In this document: in pieces, positions 34,022 to 44,320 of the stretch
Position numbering within the stretch: position 1 is the first letter of the stretch
Layout of the letters: each line of letters starts with the position of its first letter
Assembly: GCF_030053835.1 (NCBI RefSeq)
Contig: NZ_CP125655.1
Coordinates: 1,178,001-1,242,000, forward strand
Length of the DNA stretch: 64,000 nucleotides
Direction: 5' to 3'
Source of the DNA: Cellulomonas sp. ES6
Lineage (GTDB): Bacteria; Actinomycetota; Actinomycetes; Actinomycetales; Cellulomonadaceae
Position numbers and translations under genes: made by a program
The notes under the pieces: generated by a model
Databases searched by the model: none
What the model was told of the DNA's origin: nothing
Seen by the model: the letters and a program-made list of their open reading frames with translations, nothing else

Positions 34022-34027
34022 ACCGTA
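34022..34027 (-). promoter_or_regulatory. -10 box of leaderless add
   Basis: TACGGT on the minus strand lies 6 nt before the ATG at 34015 and excludes the in-frame start at 34036. Confidence 0.5.
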
Positions 34028-34109
34028 CTGGTCCACGATGCGGACCGTCGCATCGCCCGGGGGCTGCCGGGCGCCCGCCGGCCGACCGCCCGGGAGCGGT
34101 CCGCGCGGG

Positions 34110-34334
34110 TCAGGCCGGGTACTCCTCCGAGTCGTCGTCGGGGACGGGCGTGACCTGCTCGGCGACGTCGGCGGGGTCGGCCTCGCCGGCCAGGTCCGGG
34201 CGGGGTTCGTCGGGGTCGTACGCGCCGTCGCGCGCGTCGCGGTCGTCGTCGGGCTCGACCTCGGGCAGGTCGGTCAGCGCGGGCTCGACGAGTCCGGCGT
34301 CCCGCCAGGTCCGGTCTCCGGGCACGGTGCTCAT
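34110..34334 (-). CDS. Small acidic protein of unknown function
   Basis: The 74-residue protein is rich in Asp, Glu and Pro and is probably disordered. Its second half (DLAGEADPADVAEQVTPVPDDDSEEYPA) resembles a segment common at the C-termini of short actinobacterial proteins of unknown function. ATG at 34334 is preceded by AGGAGG 5 nt upstream, a good ribosome binding site. It is separated by about 75 bp from the gene upstream. No role can be given. Confidence 0.7.
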   Translation of the reverse strand: MSTVPGDRTWRDAGLVEPALTDLPEVEPDDDRDARDGAYDPDEPRPDLAGEADPADVAEQVTPVPDDDSEEYPA

Positions 34335-34408
34335 GGCGCCTCCTGACGTCGGCTGCTGTACGCCTCCATCGTGACCCGCCGCGCGCGGGACCGCCAGGGC
34401 AGCGCGGG

Positions 34409-35335
34409 TCAGGCCCGCCGGGGCACCGGCAGCAGCGCCCAGGCCAGGTGGCTCCAGTGGCCGAGGGCGGCGACGGGGCCGGACGGCGACCGCAGCGTCG
34501 CGCGGGTCACGCCCAGCACCCGGCCCGCCCCGGGCTCGTACACCCGGTAGCTCTCGCCGGTGCGCGCGACCGCGAGGACGACGTGGCGCGGCAGCGCGGC
34601 CCCGAGGCCGCCGGACGTGTCGCCGCCCGCGTAGAGCGGCACCGGCACGCCCCGGTCCAGCGCGGCGTCCACGCGCACCAGCAGGTCGTCCACCTCGTCC
34701 GGGCGCGTGTCGTCCACGAGCACCGAGCGGTAGGTCGCACCGGGGAACCGCGCGACCCGGGCCGCGCCCCACGGCGGCGTGCCGAGCGACCGCGGCCAGG
34801 GCAGCACGCCCAGGACGGCCCGCCGCGTGCTGCGCCGGTGCAGGGCCGCCTGGAGCAGGCCCCACCGCTGGGCGGACGCCTGCCCGGGCGTCGCCGCGCC
34901 GTGCACGACGGCCCCGCCCGGCGACCGGAACCAGTCCGGGGCGTCCGGGTCGTGCGGCGACGGGGGCGCGGGCAGGTCGAGGCCCGCGAGCTCGGGCGGG
35001 ACGGGCGCGCACAGCTCGCCCGTCACCAGCCACGTCGCCAGGACGGGGTCGCCCGCGGCCGCCAGCATCCCGAGCACGGCGGCGCCGCACGTCGTGCCGT
35101 CCACCTGGCGCGCGGCCGCGGTGCCCCACCGCACGGTCCGGCCGGCCGGCACGTCCAGCGGGGCGAGCACCTGCCGGCGCGCACCCGCGTCGAGCGCCGC
35201 CAGGACGGGGCGCAGCGGGTCGGGCAGCGCCGGCCGGGGCACCGGCACGGGGTCCGACGCGGCGTCCGGCGCGGTCGCGGGCGGCGCGGGGACGACCCGG
35301 CCGCGGACGGCGCGCAGCAGCGTCGTGACCTGCAT
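34409..35335 (-). CDS. Hypothetical protein with papain/C39-like Cys-His signature
   Basis: The 308-residue protein lacks a signal peptide or membrane helix. The segment RQVDGTTCGAAVLGMLAAAG (Cys83) looks like the start of a papain-fold catalytic helix, where Gln and Cys are spaced as in C39-like and related peptidases. Later GAALPRHVVLAVA (His251) followed by YRVYEPGAGRVLGV fits the His and the acidic or Asn partner of the same fold. I infer a cysteine peptidase-like or amidase-like protein, perhaps acting on small peptides, but no named family is recognised. The ATG at 35335 is the first start that gives a compact N-terminus. Confidence 0.6.
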   Translation of the reverse strand: MQVTTLLRAVRGRVVPAPPATAPDAASDPVPVPRPALPDPLRPVLAALDAGARRQVLAPLDVPAGRTVRWGTAAARQVDGTTCGAAVLGMLAAAGDPVLATWLVTGELCAPVPPELAGLDLPAPPSPHDPDAPDWFRSPGGAVVHGAATPGQASAQRWGLLQAALHRRSTRRAVLGVLPWPRSLGTPPWGAARVARFPGATYRSVLVDDTRPDEVDDLLVRVDAALDRGVPVPLYAGGDTSGGLGAALPRHVVLAVARTGESYRVYEPGAGRVLGVTRATLRSPSGPVAALGHWSHLAWALLPVPRRA

Positions 35336-35387
35336 CCCGCTCACACCCTCACCTCCGCCTCGGCCCCAGCCCCCCGCAGCGCATCCG

Positions 35388-35437
<50 letters not shown>

Positions 35438-35487
35438 ACGAACCGTACGCGCCCGCCCGTGCCCGTCCCGCCTGTGCCTGCGCCCGT

Positions 35488-35545
35488 CGAGATCGCCGTC
35501 GTTGCGGGGTTCCGCGGCCGGAAGCCCGCAACAACGGCGATCTCG
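35488..35545. repeat. 58-bp near-perfect palindrome between deoA and the Cys-His protein gene
   Basis: A 21-bp outer arm, CGAGATCGCCGT...TTGCGGG, pairs with its complement with one mismatch. The inner TTCCG-CGGC-CGGAA continues the stem, so nearly the whole 58 bp folds into one hairpin. It lies 116 bp after deoA and could end that long operon or be a mobile palindromic element. The rest of the 35336-35660 gap holds only simple repeats and GC-rich DNA. Confidence 0.75.
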
Positions 35546-35660
35546 TCGGCGGACGGCCCGCACGGGGGGCGGGTGCGCGCACGCGAGCCCGGCGCGCGCG
35601 GGCCCGGCGCGCGGGTGCGGCCCGGGTCCGGGAGCAGGCCCGCGGACCCGGGCCGGGGCG

Positions 35661-36965
35661 TCAGGACGCCGCGATGCGGTCCAGGACCAGCGGCGTCGGC
35701 GCGGTCGCCGCCTCCGACGCCACGTCGAACGCGCCCTCGAGCGCGCCGAGCGCCCGCGGGAACCGCTCCGGGGTGTCGGTGTGCAGGGTCAGCAGCGGCT
35801 GACCGGCCCGCACGGTGTCGCCGGGCTTCGCGTGCATCTCGACGCCCGCGCCGGCCTGCACCGGGTCCTCCCGGCGGGCGCGCCCGGCACCGAGCCGCCA
35901 CGCCGCGATGCCGACCTGGTACGCGTCGAGCCGGGTCAGGACGCCGTCGGCGGGCGCGAGCACCTGCTCGGTGTGCCGGGCGACCGGCAGCGTCGCGTCC
36001 GCGTCGCCGCCCTGCGCCTCGATCATCCGGCGCCAGACGTCCATCGCCCGCCCGTCGGCGAGCGCGGCCCGCACGTCGACGTCCGGCTTCCCCGCGGCCG
36101 CGAGCATCTCCTGCGCCAGCGCGACCGTGAGCTCGACGACGTCGGACGGCCCGCCGCCGGCGAGCACCTCCACGGACTCCCGGACCTCGAGCGCGTTGCC
36201 CGCGGTGAGGCCGAGCGGCGTGGACATGTCGGTGAGCAACGCGACGGTCCGCACGCCCGCGTCGGTGCCGAGGTCGACCATGGTGCGGGCGAGCTCGCGC
36301 GCGCGGTCCAGGTCCTTCATGAACGCGCCGGACCCGACCTTGACGTCGAGCACGAGCGCGCCCGTGCCCTCGGCGATCTTCTTGCTCATGATCGACGACG
36401 CGATCAGCGGGATGGCCTCGACGGTGCCGGTGACGTCCCGCAGCGCGTAGAGCTTGCGGTCGGCGGGGGCGAGGCCGGAGCCGGCCTGGCAGATGACCGC
36501 GCCGACGTCGTCGAGCTGCGCCATCATCTCGTCGTTGCTCAGCGCCGCGCGCCAGCCGGGGATCGACTCGAGCTTGTCGAGCGTGCCGCCGGTGTGCCCG
36601 AGGCCGCGCCCGGACAGCTGCGGGACCGCCACGTCGAACACGGCCACGAGGGGCGCGAGCGGCAGCGTGATCTTGTCGCCGACGCCGCCGGTGGAGTGCT
36701 TGTCGGCCGTGGGGCGGCGCAGGCCGGAGAAGTCCATGCGCTCGCCGGACGCGATCATCGCCGCGGTCCAGCGCGCGATCTCCGCGCGGTCCATGCCGTT
36801 GAGCAGGATCGCCATGTTGAGGGCGGACATCTGCTCCTCGGCGACGACGCCGCGGGTGTACGCGTCGATCACCCAGTCGATCTGGGCGTCGGAGAGCCGG
36901 CCGCCGTCCCGCTTGGTGACGATGACGTCGACGGCGTCGAACTGCTCGGTGCTGGGGGTGCTCAC
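35661..36965 (-). CDS. deoA: Thymidine (pyrimidine-nucleoside) phosphorylase
   Basis: The 434-residue protein has the family signature SGRGLGHTGGTLDKLES, the phosphate/sugar site KHSTGGVGDK, SSIMSKKIAEG and LDVKVGSGAF. It splits thymidine, deoxyuridine or uridine with phosphate into base and (deoxy)ribose-1-phosphate. The GTG start overlaps the stop of cdd (GTGA), so the two are coupled. It is the last gene of the bmpA-importer-cdd operon on the minus strand and is followed by a 58-bp palindrome. The gene order deoA-cdd next to sdhC is as in M. tuberculosis. Confidence 0.95.
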   Translation of the reverse strand: MSTPSTEQFDAVDVIVTKRDGGRLSDAQIDWVIDAYTRGVVAEEQMSALNMAILLNGMDRAEIARWTAAMIASGERMDFSGLRRPTADKHSTGGVGDKITLPLAPLVAVFDVAVPQLSGRGLGHTGGTLDKLESIPGWRAALSNDEMMAQLDDVGAVICQAGSGLAPADRKLYALRDVTGTVEAIPLIASSIMSKKIAEGTGALVLDVKVGSGAFMKDLDRARELARTMVDLGTDAGVRTVALLTDMSTPLGLTAGNALEVRESVEVLAGGGPSDVVELTVALAQEMLAAAGKPDVDVRAALADGRAMDVWRRMIEAQGGDADATLPVARHTEQVLAPADGVLTRLDAYQVGIAAWRLGAGRARREDPVQAGAGVEMHAKPGDTVRAGQPLLTLHTDTPERFPRALGALEGAFDVASEAATAPTPLVLDRIAAS

Positions 36966-37372
36966 GACGACTTCCTCTCGACCAGGTCCGACGGCCCGAA
37001 CGCGTCGGGCAGGACCTCGGTCATCGGCTTGATCCCGCTCACCGTGTCGACGAGCAGGTCCGGGCCGCCGTGCTCCCACAGGAGCTGGCGGCAGCGGCCG
37101 CACGGCATCAGGGCGTTGCCGTGGGCGTCCACGCAGGCGAACGCCACGAGGCGCCCGCCGCCGGACACGTGTAGGCCGGACACGAGCGCGCACTCGGCGC
37201 ACAGGGTCAGGCCGTAGGACGCGTTCTCGACGTTGCAGCCGGTGACGACCCGGCCGTCGTCGACGAGCGCGGCGACCCCGACGGGGAACTTCGAGTACGG
37301 CACGTACGCGCGGTGCATCACCTCGGTGGCGGCGGCCCGCAGCGCGTCCCAGTCGATCTCGGGGGTGGTCAT
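36962..37372 (-). CDS. cdd: Cytidine deaminase
   Basis: The 136-residue protein is a homotetrameric-type cytidine deaminase with zinc ligands Cys58, Cys91 and Cys94 (LCAEC, MPCGRC) and the catalytic Glu60. It deaminates cytidine and deoxycytidine to uridine and deoxyuridine, which DeoA then splits. ATG at 37372 has AAGGAGCACC upstream. It lies 76 bp after the second permease gene of a nucleoside ABC importer, making uptake and breakdown one transcription unit. Confidence 0.95.
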   Translation of the reverse strand: MTTPEIDWDALRAAATEVMHRAYVPYSKFPVGVAALVDDGRVVTGCNVENASYGLTLCAECALVSGLHVSGGGRLVAFACVDAHGNALMPCGRCRQLLWEHGGPDLLVDTVSGIKPMTEVLPDAFGPSDLVERKSS

Positions 37373-37448
37373 GGTGCTCCTTCCGGGGGCGGGTGCCCCG
37401 CCCCGCGCAGACCGCCGCCGGCCGCGTCGGGGACGCGGCCGGCGGGGG

Positions 37449-38735
37449 TCACTTCACGTAGGCGATGCCCTCGGCGGCGGGGGCCCGCACGCGGCCGACG
37501 AGGCCGGCGACCGCGAAGATCGTCACCACGTACGGGGTCATCAGCATGATCTGGCTGGGGATGGGCGTGCCGATGATGCCGAGCACGACCTGGAGGTTGT
37601 CGGCGAACCCGAACAGCAGCGCGGCGGCCAGCGCGCCCTTGGGGCTCCACCGGCCGAGGATCATCGCCGCGAGGGCGATGAAGCCCTTGCCGCCGGTCAT
37701 CTCCTTGCCGAACGCCAGGCCGTTCGCGACGGTGAAGAACGCGCCGCCGAGACCCGCGACCGCGCCGCCCAGCAGCGTGTTGCGCAGCCGCGTGCGGTTG
37801 ACGTTGATGCCGACGGTGTCGGCCGCCTTCGGGTGCTCGCCGACGGCCCGCATGCGCAGGCCCCAGCGGCTGCGGAACACCAGCACCTGCAGCACGATCA
37901 CGACGACGTACATGATGTACACCAGCGCGGTCTGCCGGAACAGCACCGGGCCGATCACCGGGATGTCGGACAGGCCGGGGATGGCCAGCGTCGGCAGGCG
38001 CGGCGGCGTGTTGAGCGTGCCCGCGTTCTCCTTGAGCACGGTGGAGAACAGGTAGCTCGTGATGCCGACGACCAGCACGTTCAGCACGACGCCGACGATG
38101 ATCTGGTCCACGACGTACTTGATGGCGAACGCCACCAGCAGCGCCGAGACGAGCGCGCCGGCGACGGGTGCCGCGAGCAGACCCATGTACGCGCTCTGGG
38201 TGAGCGTCGCGACGACCGCGGCGAGGAACGCGCCCGCGAGCAGCTGGCCCTCGATCGCGATGTTGATGATGCCGGAGCGCTCGCACAGCAGGCCGGCGAG
38301 CGAGCCGAACACCAGCGGCACCGCGAGGAACAGCGAGCCCTGCAGCAGCGACGTCAGCGGCAGGGGCTGGGCCTTGTCCGCCACCGCCCAGGTGAGCAGC
38401 GCGAAGATCAGCGCGACCGCGTACACCGCGGGCAGCCAGATGCCGGTCTTCCGGCGGGTGCGGGCGGCCTGGAACGTCCACGCCGCCAGCGCGACCGCGA
38501 CCAGGCACAGCAGGAGCGCGGTGAGCTTCGACGGCACCGTGAAGGCCAGGTTCTCCCCCGGCCAGAACACGGTGAACGTCGTCTCCCGGCCGGACGCCGG
38601 CAGGATGCCGAACAGCAGCAGGGCGAGCACGGCGACGGACGCGTAGCCGATCGGCGCCTTGTAGGAGATCGGCGGCAGCGGCTTGCCCGTGGCGGGCGCC
38701 GGCGCGGCCGGGGCGGGGGCGGTCACGGCGCTCAC
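37449..38735 (-). CDS. Nucleoside ABC transporter permease 2 (BmpA-type system)
   Basis: The 428-residue protein has about ten hydrophobic helices and the branched-chain-amino-acid/simple-sugar permease fold. It shows ERSGIINIAIEGQLL, the coupling-helix region RSRWGLRMRAVGEHPKAADT, and GKGFIALAAMILGRWSPKG, all typical of YufQ/NupC-type nucleoside permeases. It forms the membrane channel with the partner permease. The GTG start overlaps the previous stop (GTGA). A long N-terminal Ala/Pro-rich tail precedes the first helix. Confidence 0.9.
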   Translation of the reverse strand: MSAVTAPAPAAPAPATGKPLPPISYKAPIGYASVAVLALLLFGILPASGRETTFTVFWPGENLAFTVPSKLTALLLCLVAVALAAWTFQAARTRRKTGIWLPAVYAVALIFALLTWAVADKAQPLPLTSLLQGSLFLAVPLVFGSLAGLLCERSGIINIAIEGQLLAGAFLAAVVATLTQSAYMGLLAAPVAGALVSALLVAFAIKYVVDQIIVGVVLNVLVVGITSYLFSTVLKENAGTLNTPPRLPTLAIPGLSDIPVIGPVLFRQTALVYIMYVVVIVLQVLVFRSRWGLRMRAVGEHPKAADTVGINVNRTRLRNTLLGGAVAGLGGAFFTVANGLAFGKEMTGGKGFIALAAMILGRWSPKGALAAALLFGFADNLQVVLGIIGTPIPSQIMLMTPYVVTIFAVAGLVGRVRAPAAEGIAYVK

Positions 38736-40011
38736 GCTGCGGCCTCCTTCACGACGGGGGCGGACAGCTCGGGGGCAGCCCCCGACGCGCCGCGCGGGGA
38801 CGGGAGGCGGAAGACGGCTCGCACCAGCGGCGGCGCCGCGATGAACAGCACGACCAGCGACTGCACGACGAGCACGATGTCGATCGGCGTGCCGGTCCGG
38901 GACTGCATCGCGAAGCCGCCGGCGCGCAGCGCGCCGAACAGCAGACCGGCCAGGAACGTGCCGAGCGGCTTGGACCGGCCGAGCAGCGCCACGGTGATCG
39001 CGTCGAACCCGAAGGACGCCGCGACGCCGGCGGTGAGCACCTTCTCGGTGCCGAGCACCTGCGCCGTGCCGGCCAGGCCCGCCAGGGCGCCGGCGACGAC
39101 CATGACCCACAGGTACATGCGGTTGACGTTGATGCCGGCCGTGCGGGCGGCGCTCGAGTTGGAGCCGACCGCCCGGAACGCGAAGCCGATCGTCGACCGG
39201 TTCATGAGCCACCACACGAACACCGCGGCGAGGATCGCCACGACGAACCCGAGGTGCAGCCGGAACTGCGAGCCGAGCAGCTGCGGGTACAGCGCGCTGT
39301 CCTTGATCGGCGGCGAGATCGGGTTGTTGCTGCCCCCGCGCTTGAACGCGCCGAGCGTCAGCAGGTAGCCCACCAGGTAGATCGCGATGTTGTTCAGCAT
39401 GATCGTCACGATCACCTCGTTGGCGCCGGTGCGGGCCTTGAGGTAGCCGGCGATCCCGGCCCACAGGCCGCCGCCGATGGCGCCGCCGATGACGGCGAGC
39501 AGCAGGTGCAGCCCCGGGGGCAGCGAGAACGCGAAGCCGATGTACCCGGCGAACACCGCGCCGAGGATGATCTGGCCCTGCGCACCGATGTTGAACATCC
39601 CGGCGCGGAAGCCGATCCCGAGGCCGAGGCCCGCGAGGATCAGCGGGACCGACCAGGTCATGGTCTCGGTGATCGGCCGGATCGCCCGGACGAACGACGA
39701 GGCCGTCGGGTCGAGGACGGCGCCCTCGAACAGCGCGCGGTACGCGCCCCAGACGGCGGTCCACACGGCGGAGAAGAAGTCCGACGGGCGCGCGAACAGG
39801 TAGCCCGCCGCGTCCTGCACGGCGGAGTCGGCGGCCGCGATGAGCACGCCGGAGATGATCAGCGCGAGCACGACGGCGGCGACCGTCACCAGCCAGGAGC
39901 TGGAGAGCATCTCGCGCAGCGCGCCCTGGGCGCGGGCCTCCAGGCCGTCGTCGCGCCGGGGGGCCGGCGCCGTGGACCCGGCCGGCTTGTCGGGGGCGGG
40001 GGTCGCCTCGC

Positions 40012-40015
<4 letters not shown>
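38732..40015 (-). CDS. Nucleoside ABC transporter permease 1 (BmpA-type system)
   Basis: The 427-residue protein has an Ala/Pro-rich N-terminus and about ten helices. It carries FRAGMFNIGAQGQIILGAVFA and NRSTIGFAFRAVGSNSSAARTAGIN, signatures of the first permease of Bmp-type nucleoside importers (YufP/NupB-like). It pairs with the second permease downstream and with the ATPase upstream. Both junctions are GTGA overlaps, so the ATPase and both permeases are translationally coupled and made in balance. Confidence 0.9.
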
Positions 40016-41592
<1,577 letters not shown>

Positions 41593-41625
41593 GTGGGCCT
41601 GCTCCTTCGGTCGTTCGTCGTGCGC

Positions 41626-41631
41626 ACACTA
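41626..41631 (-). promoter_or_regulatory. Possible internal promoter of the importer ATPase
   Basis: TAGTGT on the minus strand lies 34 bp before the ATPase start, in a locally AT-rich patch. It could give a second start behind the hairpin that follows bmpA. Confidence 0.35.
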
Positions 41632-41689
41632 GGGCAAATACGGCGCCTTGTGGGCATGCCCCGGCGTGCGTGTGGGGGTGAACGCAGGA

Positions 41690-41722
41690 GGTGGCCCGGG
41701 CAGACCTGCTGCCCGGGCCACC
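41690..41722 (-). terminator. Hairpin between bmpA and the importer ATPase gene
   Basis: A perfect 14-bp stem (41690-41703 with 41709-41722) with a 5-nt loop follows the bmpA stop by about 13 bp. Such hairpins often protect or attenuate the binding-protein mRNA so that it is made in excess of the membrane parts. Confidence 0.75.
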
Positions 41723-41735
41723 CCTGGGTGCTGCG

Positions 41736-42827
41736 TCAGTTCTGGCTCGGGGACTCCACGACCAGGTCACCGGAGATGATCTGGGCCTTGAGGTCCTCGA
41801 CCGCGGTCTTGACGTCGTCCGGGACCACGGAGTCGAAGTCGTGGAACGGGGCGATGCCGATGCCGCCGTTCTCCAGCGTGCCGACGTACGGCTCGGCGGA
41901 GAAGTTGCCGTCGGCGGCCTCCGAGACCGTGTCGAACACGGCCTGGCCGATCTCCTTCATGACCGAGGTCAGGACGATCGCGGAGTAGTCCGGCGCCGTG
42001 AGGTACCAGTCGGCGTCGACGCCGACGATCGAGACGTCGCCGGCCTCCTGGGCCGCCGCCGCCGCGCCGAGGCCGACCGGGCCGGCGACGGGCATGATGA
42101 CGTCCGCGCCCTGGTCGATGAAGCCCTTGGCGAGGTTCTGGCCGTTGGCCTGGTTCTCGAAGTCACCGGTGAAGGAGCCCGTCTGGGCCTCCTTGTCCCA
42201 GCCGAGGACCTTGACGTCAGCGCCGTTGTCCTCGTTGTACTTCGCGACGCCGTCGGCGAAGCCGTCCATGAAGATCGAGACCGACGGCAGCTGGATGCCG
42301 CCGAACGTCGCGACGGTGCCGGTGGCCGACGTGCCCGCGGCGGCGTAGCCGGCGAGGTAGGCGGCCTCCTGCGTGTTGAACAGCAGCGGCTTGGCGTTGT
42401 CCAGCGTGACCGGGTTGAAGTCGGCGTCGGAGAACGACGAGTCGATCAGCGCGAACTCGATGTCCGGGTTCGCCTCGGCGGCCGTCTGGATCGGGTCCTC
42501 GAGGAGGAAGCCGACGCCGATGATGAGGTCGCAGTCCTGCTGGACCAGCGAGTCGATGTTCGGCGTGAAGTCGGTCTCGGCCTGGGACTCGACCTTGACC
42601 TCCTGGACGCCCAGCTCGTCGACCGCGCGGTCGAGGCCCTCGGCACCGGACTGGTTGAAGGACTTGTCCTCGAAACCGCCCGAGTCGGAGACCATGCAGG
42701 CCTTGAAGTCCGACGCGCCGGTGTCGGAGCCGCCGGTCTCCTCGGAGTCCTCGGGCGCGCTGCCGCACGCGGCGAGGGCGAGCGCGACAGCCCCGCTCAG
42801 GGCGGCCACACGGATGATCTTCTTCAC
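41736..42827 (-). CDS. bmpA: BMP-family nucleoside-binding lipoprotein
   Basis: The 363-residue protein has a signal peptide and lipobox (ALAACGS, Cys21) and the BMP/Med domain with ACMVSDSGGFEDKSFNQS, IIGVGFLLEDPI, GIQLPSVSIFMDGFADG and PVAGPVGLGAA. It is lipid-anchored outside the cell and binds nucleosides for the ABC importer encoded downstream. GTG at 42827 has AGGAG 7 nt upstream. A hairpin follows the gene, suggesting it is made at a higher level than the rest. This is the first gene of the uptake-breakdown operon ending in deoA. Confidence 0.92.
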   Translation of the reverse strand: MKKIIRVAALSGAVALALAACGSAPEDSEETGGSDTGASDFKACMVSDSGGFEDKSFNQSGAEGLDRAVDELGVQEVKVESQAETDFTPNIDSLVQQDCDLIIGVGFLLEDPIQTAAEANPDIEFALIDSSFSDADFNPVTLDNAKPLLFNTQEAAYLAGYAAAGTSATGTVATFGGIQLPSVSIFMDGFADGVAKYNEDNGADVKVLGWDKEAQTGSFTGDFENQANGQNLAKGFIDQGADVIMPVAGPVGLGAAAAAQEAGDVSIVGVDADWYLTAPDYSAIVLTSVMKEIGQAVFDTVSEAADGNFSAEPYVGTLENGGIGIAPFHDFDSVVPDDVKTAVEDLKAQIISGDLVVESPSQN

Positions 42828-42930
42828 GCGACACTCCTGCTTCTCGTCGTCGACCGGTCCGGGGCCCGGCCCGTGCCGCACGCGCCGTTACGCGCGGCCC
42901 GGGAGCAGGGTCCGTCCGGTGTTCGGCACG

Positions 42931-42936
42931 ACCCTA
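42931..42936 (-). promoter_or_regulatory. Possible -10 box of bmpA
   Basis: TAGGGT on the minus strand lies 104 bp before bmpA, giving a leader of about 95 nt. No good -35 box is visible, and no operator was identified in the 42828-43052 gap. Confidence 0.35.
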
Positions 42937-43052
42937 GCGAGGCGCAGGTGTCCGCTGTGTTACCGGGCGGTCACACCGCCCCTTCGTTACGGACTTGGAA
43001 CAATCGGGACCTCTCGGGCGTCCCGCCGTCACCCGGCCGGGTGCACGGGGGC

Positions 43053-44258
43053 TCAGCCCGCCTGCCCGTCGGCGCCCGCCCGCAGCACGGCCCGCGCCAG
43101 CAGCGCCGCTCCCGCGGCGATCGCCTGCTCGTCGACCACGAGGTCGCCCTGGTGGATGTCGTAGGTCCGGCCGCCCGGCGTGCGGGTGCCGAGCCGCGCC
43201 ATCGCCCCCGGCACCTTGGTCAGGTACCAGGCGAAGTCCTCGCCGCCGAGGGACTGCTCGGTGAGCTGCACGGAGTCCTCGCCGAGCACGTCGCGCGCGG
43301 CGCCCTCGAGCACCGCGACCGCGCGCTCGTCGTTCTCCACCGGCGGCACCCCCCGCTGGTGGCGCACCTCGACCTCGACCCCGTACGGCGCGACGACCTG
43401 CTCGACCGCGTCGTGCACCACCTGCGTCGCGCGCTCCCACGCCCGCACGTCCAGGCAGCGCAGCGTGCCGCGCACGGTCCCGGAGGCGGGGATGGCGTTG
43501 TGGGCGGCTCCGGCCTGCACGGCGCCCCAGGTCAGGTTCACGCCGGACCGGGGGTCCAGCCGGCGCCCGAGGACGGCGGGCACCTGCGTGATGACCTGGC
43601 CGAGCGCGTACACGACGTCGCCCGTCAGGTGCGGGCGCGACGTGTGCCCGCCGGGCCCGGTGACGACGACGGTGATCTCGTCGGAGGCGGACGTGATCGG
43701 CCCGATGCGGGTCCCGATGCGACCGACGTCGACCTTGGGGTCGCAGTGCACGGCGAAGATCCGGCCGATGCCGTCGAGCCCGCCGGCGGCGATGACGTCG
43801 AGCGCGCCGCCCGGCTGCACCTCCTCCGCCGGCTGCAGCACGAGCCGCACGCCGACCGGCAGGTCCCCGGTGGCGTGCAGCTCGGCGAGCACCAGGCCGG
43901 CGCCGAGCACCGCCGCGGTGTGGACGTCGTGGCCGCAGGCGTGCGCGACGCCGTGCACCGTCGAGGCGAAGGGCAGGCCGGTGGTCTCCTGCACCGGCAG
44001 CGCGTCGATGTCCGCGCGCAGGGCGATGCGGCGGCGGCCGGTCTCGAGCGGGCTCGGCCCGATGTCGCACGTCAGGCCGGTGCCCGGCAGCAGGCGCGGG
44101 CTCAGGCCCGCGAGGCGCAGGCGGTCGGCGACGAGCCGGGTGGTGCGCTGCTCCGTGCGGCCGAGCTCGGGGTGGGCGTGGATGTCCCGCCGGATCTCCA
44201 CGAGCTCGGGGTGCAGCGTGGCGACCAGCTGGGTCACCCGGGAGGCGTCGACGATCAC
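43053..44258 (-). CDS. M20-family amidohydrolase
   Basis: The 401-residue protein matches the M20D amidohydrolase group. It shows EIRRDIHAHPELG, LRADIDALPVQE, HACGHDVHTAAVLG (metal site), QPAEEVQPGG and TGPGGHTSRPHL, with a dimerisation lid domain inserted in the middle. Members release acyl groups from N-acyl amino acids (hippurate, IAA-amino acid or related amides). Substrate cannot be told. GTG at 44258 is 7 nt after a TAGGGT box, fitting a leaderless transcript. It lies 62 bp after manC on the same strand but has its own promoter. Confidence 0.9.
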   Translation of the reverse strand: MIVDASRVTQLVATLHPELVEIRRDIHAHPELGRTEQRTTRLVADRLRLAGLSPRLLPGTGLTCDIGPSPLETGRRRIALRADIDALPVQETTGLPFASTVHGVAHACGHDVHTAAVLGAGLVLAELHATGDLPVGVRLVLQPAEEVQPGGALDVIAAGGLDGIGRIFAVHCDPKVDVGRIGTRIGPITSASDEITVVVTGPGGHTSRPHLTGDVVYALGQVITQVPAVLGRRLDPRSGVNLTWGAVQAGAAHNAIPASGTVRGTLRCLDVRAWERATQVVHDAVEQVVAPYGVEVEVRHQRGVPPVENDERAVAVLEGAARDVLGEDSVQLTEQSLGGEDFAWYLTKVPGAMARLGTRTPGGRTYDIHQGDLVVDEQAIAAGAALLARAVLRAGADGQAG

Positions 44259-44265
44259 GCCTCCG

Positions 44266-44271
44266 ACCCTA
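44266..44271 (-). promoter_or_regulatory. -10 box of leaderless M20 amidohydrolase gene
   Basis: TAGGGT on the minus strand lies 7 nt before the GTG at 44258. A GGAGG also lies in the spacer but is too close to serve as a ribosome binding site. Confidence 0.5.
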
Positions 44272-44320
44272 GTCGCCCGCGCCGCGACCGCCCGGGGACG
44301 GCCACGGGCCGGGACGCAGG

